DNA from: a virus
DNA length: 25,295 bases
Reading direction: 5' to 3' (one strand)
Virus record (IMG/VR): IMGVR_UViG_3300042924_000393
Coordinates: 1 to 25,295 of that record
Below the pieces are notes generated by a model. The model had not been told where the DNA came from and did not search any database. It saw only the letters and a program-made list of their open reading frames with translations. Numbering within the stretch: position 1 is the first letter of the stretch; every line of letters starts with the position of its first letter. This document shows positions 22,329-25,295 of this stretch, in pieces. A program made the position numbers and the translations under genes.

Positions 22329-23999
22329 ATGGGTATTGAACAACTTGTTGATGCGTTTAAGGGCAACCCACAGCCCTTGCAGGCCAAAGTACAACAGGCT
22401 CAGCAAGGTCAACCGCCCGGAGCCATTCCGCCCGATTTGGAAGAAGCCATTGCGCTTCAGAAAATCACTGAGCTGCGTAACAGTGCGCAGAACCAACAAG
22501 CTATGCAGGCTGGCGGTGCCCAACCGTCTGTTGTAGAAAAGCTACGCCAGATGTTAAGTGCTGAACAAAGACAACAAGCTCAACCTCCACAGATGCCACA
22601 AGGTATGCCTCAAGGCCCACAAGGACAACCACCTATGCCACAAGGTCAACCACCTATGCCACAAGGTCAACCCGTTATGGCTGCTGGCGGAGGAAGCATC
22701 GCGCAGCTTATGTCTAATCTTGGTCGGCACTATGCAGGTGGCGGTATCGTTGCGTTTGACAGCGGCGGCAACGTTCCATCGTCGGGTGAATTTGAGGGTT
22801 TTGATAACGCTGGAACCTTTGATCTGTTGGCAGAACGAATCCGAGAAGAAACACGAAAAAAAGCAGAACAAGAACTAAACGAAAAAATCAAATTTTTAGA
22901 AATGGCCGCTCCAGAAGTTGCGGAAAGAGTTAAAAAAGAAAACGCAGCAAACTTGCAAAGTCCTAAACGCGCTGAGGCTGGGGCTGGGGTTGGTCGCCCA
23001 ACAATGGAAAATGACCCCCGCCTTGCGAGAAACTTTAACCCAACGCCTACGGGTCCCGGAGCGGGGAAAGCCCCCGGCGCAGGTATAAAAAAGGAAATAA
23101 CAGGAGTTTCTCCTGACGACATTAGACCCGCACCGTCTCGTGCAACTACTGGCGGTGTAGATAGCGCGCCCATGCCAAGCGGTTTGGCTAGTCTGCCATC
23201 AGTGGGCGTTGGCCGCGACTACGAAAGAAAAATGCTTGCTGAGAATCAAAAATTTGATCCCGAGGCATACAAAGCAAAGTTCTTAAAAGAAGTTGGCCCA
23301 CGAGATCTTTCTGTCTATGACGAAATGGCAGCCGAACTTAAAGCTCGCAAAGAGCGCCTAAAAAACCCAGAACCCGGTTTTGATTCTTTGATGGAGTACT
23401 TGGGTGCAATTGCAGAGGGCGGGGGCCGCAACTGGATGGAGTCTGGAGCCAAAGGCGCGTCCAGAGTAAAGGCATTGCAAAAAGAACGTCAAGCCCAACA
23501 AGATGCTTTAGTTGACAAGATCCTTGACATTGGTTCCAAGAAGAAAGAAGCCGAATACAACGAAAGACTTGGCTTGTTTAACCTTACCAAAACTGAGCAA
23601 GACAGAGTTAAATCTGAAAGCAAAGACATCGCTAAATCTCTTGGTTTGTCTGAGGACAAAGAAATCGAGCAGCGTCAGCAAATGACTATTGAGATGATGA
23701 AGATCAAAACTCAGAAAGAAATTGAAGCAAGTAGGGCTGCCAGTCGTGTGGCTGGATCAGGAGCTGGCGATAGACAACAGTTGAATGAACTTAAGGCATT
23801 GCAGACCAGCCTAAAAGACCAACTAAAAGAACCCCGCATGATGGGTAAAGCCGGTGATGATTTGCGCCGCCAATTGGCCGCTGTTAATGCTGAGATTGCA
23901 AAAATGGCTGGGCTTAGTACAATGGCAACAGCCCCCGGCGCAGCAAGCCCCGGCGGAACCAGTCTGAAATACAACCCCAAGACGGGGAAAATTGAATGA
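22329..23999 (+). CDS. Large coiled-coil virion-associated protein
   Basis: 556 residues. Start MGIEQLVDAFKGNPQPLQAK, with AGAAGGA-type site at 22316-22322. Pro/Gln-rich region (about 83-116) with MPQGQPP repeats, then YAGGGIV (135-141) and a long charged helical part (about 165-215 and 330-520: EETRKKAEQELNEKI, LKEQ-type heptads), ending in Pro/Gly-rich PGAASPGGTSLKYNPKTG. No catalytic motif or membrane helix. Proteins with this start and order are frequent beside the other giant proteins in aquatic phage genomes. Probably an internal or ejected virion protein; function not established. Confidence 0.65.
   Translation: MGIEQLVDAFKGNPQPLQAKVQQAQQGQPPGAIPPDLEEAIALQKITELRNSAQNQQAMQAGGAQPSVVEKLRQMLSAEQRQQAQPPQMPQGMPQGPQGQPPMPQGQPPMPQGQPVMAAGGGSIAQLMSNLGRHYAGGGIVAFDSGGNVPSSGEFEGFDNAGTFDLLAERIREETRKKAEQELNEKIKFLEMAAPEVAERVKKENAANLQSPKRAEAGAGVGRPTMENDPRLARNFNPTPTGPGAGKAPGAGIKKEITGVSPDDIRPAPSRATTGGVDSAPMPSGLASLPSVGVGRDYERKMLAENQKFDPEAYKAKFLKEVGPRDLSVYDEMAAELKARKERLKNPEPGFDSLMEYLGAIAEGGGRNWMESGAKGASRVKALQKERQAQQDALVDKILDIGSKKKEAEYNERLGLFNLTKTEQDRVKSESKDIAKSLGLSEDKEIEQRQQMTIEMMKIKTQKEIEASRAASRVAGSGAGDRQQLNELKALQTSLKDQLKEPRMMGKAGDDLRRQLAAVNAEIAKMAGLSTMATAPGAASPGGTSLKYNPKTGKIE
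22626..22667 (+). repeat. Two perfect tandem copies of a 21-nt unit
   Basis: Units at 22626-22646 and 22647-22667 are identical and encode QPPMPQG twice. A partial third copy starts at 22668. In-frame, so expansion or contraction by slippage would keep the gene open. Confidence 0.8.
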
Positions 24000-24007
24000 G
24001 GTAACAC

Positions 24008-25295
24008 ATGGCGTATACAGTAGCTTTGCCTGACGGTCGGACAGTTGAATTTCCCGATGATCTTCCCAAGGACAGAGCTGCTGCAATAATTCGCCAGCAG
24101 TTTCCCAATTTAGGGGCTCCAGAAACCACCATATTGGGTGGAGCTAAAGAACTGTTCAAAGGACTTGCGCCCGGCGCAGTTGGGCTTGTGGAAAGCGCTG
24201 CTACCGGCGCGTCGGCGTTGCTACCTGAAAGCCTAGAAAAGTCCGCCCGAGAGAAAATTAAATCGGTCGCTACTGCCGCCAAAGCGCCGTTTGCTGCAGC
24301 CCCCGGGTACGAAGAATCTATCCCCCGCAAGTTAAGTGAAGCCATCGGCTCAACTGCTCCGTTCCTTCTCGCAGGTCCGTTTGGTTTAGCTGGACGAGCA
24401 GCTGCCGTTGGTCTGGGTGTTGGTGCCGGTGCTGGTGAAGCCCGTACACGCGCTGAAGAGTCTGGAGCTACTAGCGAACAGCGCGGCACAGCCACAGCCT
24501 TAGGCACCTTACCCGGTGCGCTGGAAGCATTTGCGCCATTCCGCATTTTGTCTCGTATCCCCGATGCGGCCACAGCATCTGCTGTGCAAACTGTCAAACG
24601 CGCCTTGGTTGCCGGTGGTGAAGAAGCTGCGCAGGAAGCCGCTTCAGGCTTAGCGCAAAACATGATTGCCAAGGGCATCTACAAGCCAGAACAAGAACTA
24701 ATTGAAGGTTTGGGTGAACAAGCCGCATACGGCGGAGCCACTGGTGCAATCGTTCAGGGTTTGATGGACTTAGCATTAGGTCGCCGTGCAAGAGGATCCG
24801 CCACCCAGCCACCGCCACCTCCACCCCCTGCCGAACCCGGCCCACAGATTGCCCCCGAAGCGCCAGTAGGTACGCAAGGTGCGCTGTTTAGCGAAGAGGA
24901 GATGGGCGAACGCATCCCTACTCCTAAAGAAGAACCCGCCGCCCAGCCTACGCCTGCCGCGCCCCAAGGCGAACAACTTGGCCTTGGCTTAGATTTTCAG
25001 CGTGACTACGCAGATATTGTCAAAGAGCGCGAAACACTTAAACAACAGCCACAAACTCCTGAAGTCAAGGCCCGTGTTGCCGAACTAAACGATATGGTCT
25101 TGAACCTGCACGAGCAGGAAGTTGCAAGTATTCGTGCAGAAAAACAAGCGCAAGCAGAGTTGCAAGAGCAATTCCCCGGTCTGTCGCAACAGCCTGCACA
25201 AGCGAGTTTATTCCCCGAAATTGACGTAGTCCGGCCTGAAGCTGCGGAGATGGAGCAGCCAAGACCTACGATATCTATACAGCAGGAAGAAGCCC
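24008..25295 (+). CDS. Large polyvalent-type phage protein, 3' end outside window
   Basis: Open for 429 codons from ATG 24008 to the window edge without a stop. GAGGTAA at 23998-24004 serves as ribosome site. The N-terminus AYTVALPDGRTVEFPDDLPK then AAAIIRQQFP is a common opening of very large phage proteins. Residues about 115-150 are a Gly/Ala hydrophobic zipper (PFLLAGPFGLAGRAAAVGLG) that could insert in a membrane during DNA entry. Poly-Pro (PPPPPPPAEP) and Glu/Gln-rich segments follow. QGALF (290-294) and QASLF (398-402) are QxxLF-type short motifs. Enzymatic domains, if any, would lie beyond the window. An ejected multi-domain protein is the best guess. Confidence 0.7.
   Translation, partial: MAYTVALPDGRTVEFPDDLPKDRAAAIIRQQFPNLGAPETTILGGAKELFKGLAPGAVGLVESAATGASALLPESLEKSAREKIKSVATAAKAPFAAAPGYEESIPRKLSEAIGSTAPFLLAGPFGLAGRAAAVGLGVGAGAGEARTRAEESGATSEQRGTATALGTLPGALEAFAPFRILSRIPDAATASAVQTVKRALVAGGEEAAQEAASGLAQNMIAKGIYKPEQELIEGLGEQAAYGGATGAIVQGLMDLALGRRARGSATQPPPPPPPAEPGPQIAPEAPVGTQGALFSEEEMGERIPTPKEEPAAQPTPAAPQGEQLGLGLDFQRDYADIVKERETLKQQPQTPEVKARVAELNDMVLNLHEQEVASIRAEKQAQAELQEQFPGLSQQPAQASLFPEIDVVRPEAAEMEQPRPTISIQQEEA

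Noticed and set aside
22558-22878. Overlapping plus-strand and minus-strand frames over the MPQG repeats
   Set aside because: Products of low-complexity repeats in the 556-residue gene; no start signals.
23914-24678. A 254-codon minus-strand frame
   Set aside because: Antisense to the 556-residue gene end and the 24008 gene, Ala/Pro/Ser-rich from mirrored codons; no start signal and no other minus-strand gene in the window.
1-25295. CRISPR array, tRNA genes, insertion sequences or attachment sites
   Set aside because: No spaced direct repeats, no cloverleaf-like sequence and no transposase or integrase were seen on either strand; the gaps between genes are all under 100 nt.

Overview
The window is a stretch of a tailed bacteriophage genome (Caudoviricetes). 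All genes lie on the + strand, are packed with overlaps of a few bases or short gaps, and almost all encode virion or lysis functions. No bacterial housekeeping gene, tRNA, integrase or replication gene is visible. The set resembles uncultured aquatic (freshwater or marine) phages: a P22 gp4-like adaptor, an SU10-like second adaptor, a gp10-like nozzle, an S74 fibre, very large low-complexity internal proteins, and no tape-measure gene or tail sheath. This suggests a short-tailed (podovirus-like) particle. The host cannot be read from the sequence; a Gram-negative freshwater bacterium is an inference.

Layout. 1-2910: end of an upstream gene, a decoration-like protein and the major capsid protein, then a UUCG terminator, a free-standing HNH endonuclease with its own likely promoter, and another small virion-like protein. 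2919-5275: second terminator, a small structural protein, a lone GT-A glycosyltransferase, and a run of small Lys/Gly-rich proteins plus one small membrane protein. 5272-7904: head-tail adaptor, zinc-ribbon protein, two tiny basic proteins, second adaptor. 7901-12428: two paralogous beta-rich proteins, a 20-residue-repeat protein, a long S74 tail fibre and two small accessory proteins. 12490-14573: lysis cassette (coiled-coil membrane protein, a 49-residue membrane protein, another membrane protein, a 3TM holin-like protein, M15 peptidase endolysin). 14604-17401: nozzle-like tail protein and a C1q-like protein. 17410-25295: four very large or low-complexity proteins, probably ejected or internal virion proteins, the last cut by the window edge.

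The genes form a late operon-like module. Capsid, connector, fibre, lysis and ejection genes are coupled by ATGA, GTGA and TTGA overlaps and short Shine-Dalgarno gaps. The only internal transcription signals I can support are UUCG-loop hairpins at 1646, 2919 and 12437, and two weak promoters around the HNH gene.

Two observations stand out. First, the 874-residue gene ends in a slippery heptamer followed by a 6-nt spacer and a GC-rich hairpin, with a -1-frame ORF of about 150 codons behind it. This is a textbook arrangement for programmed -1 frameshifting, and the ORF has no convincing start of its own. Second, in a hand scan I found no CCWGG site in the whole 25.3 kb, although CCSGG is common and nearly every Pro-Gly pair is spelled CCC-GG. 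That looks like strong avoidance of an EcoRII/Dcm-type target.
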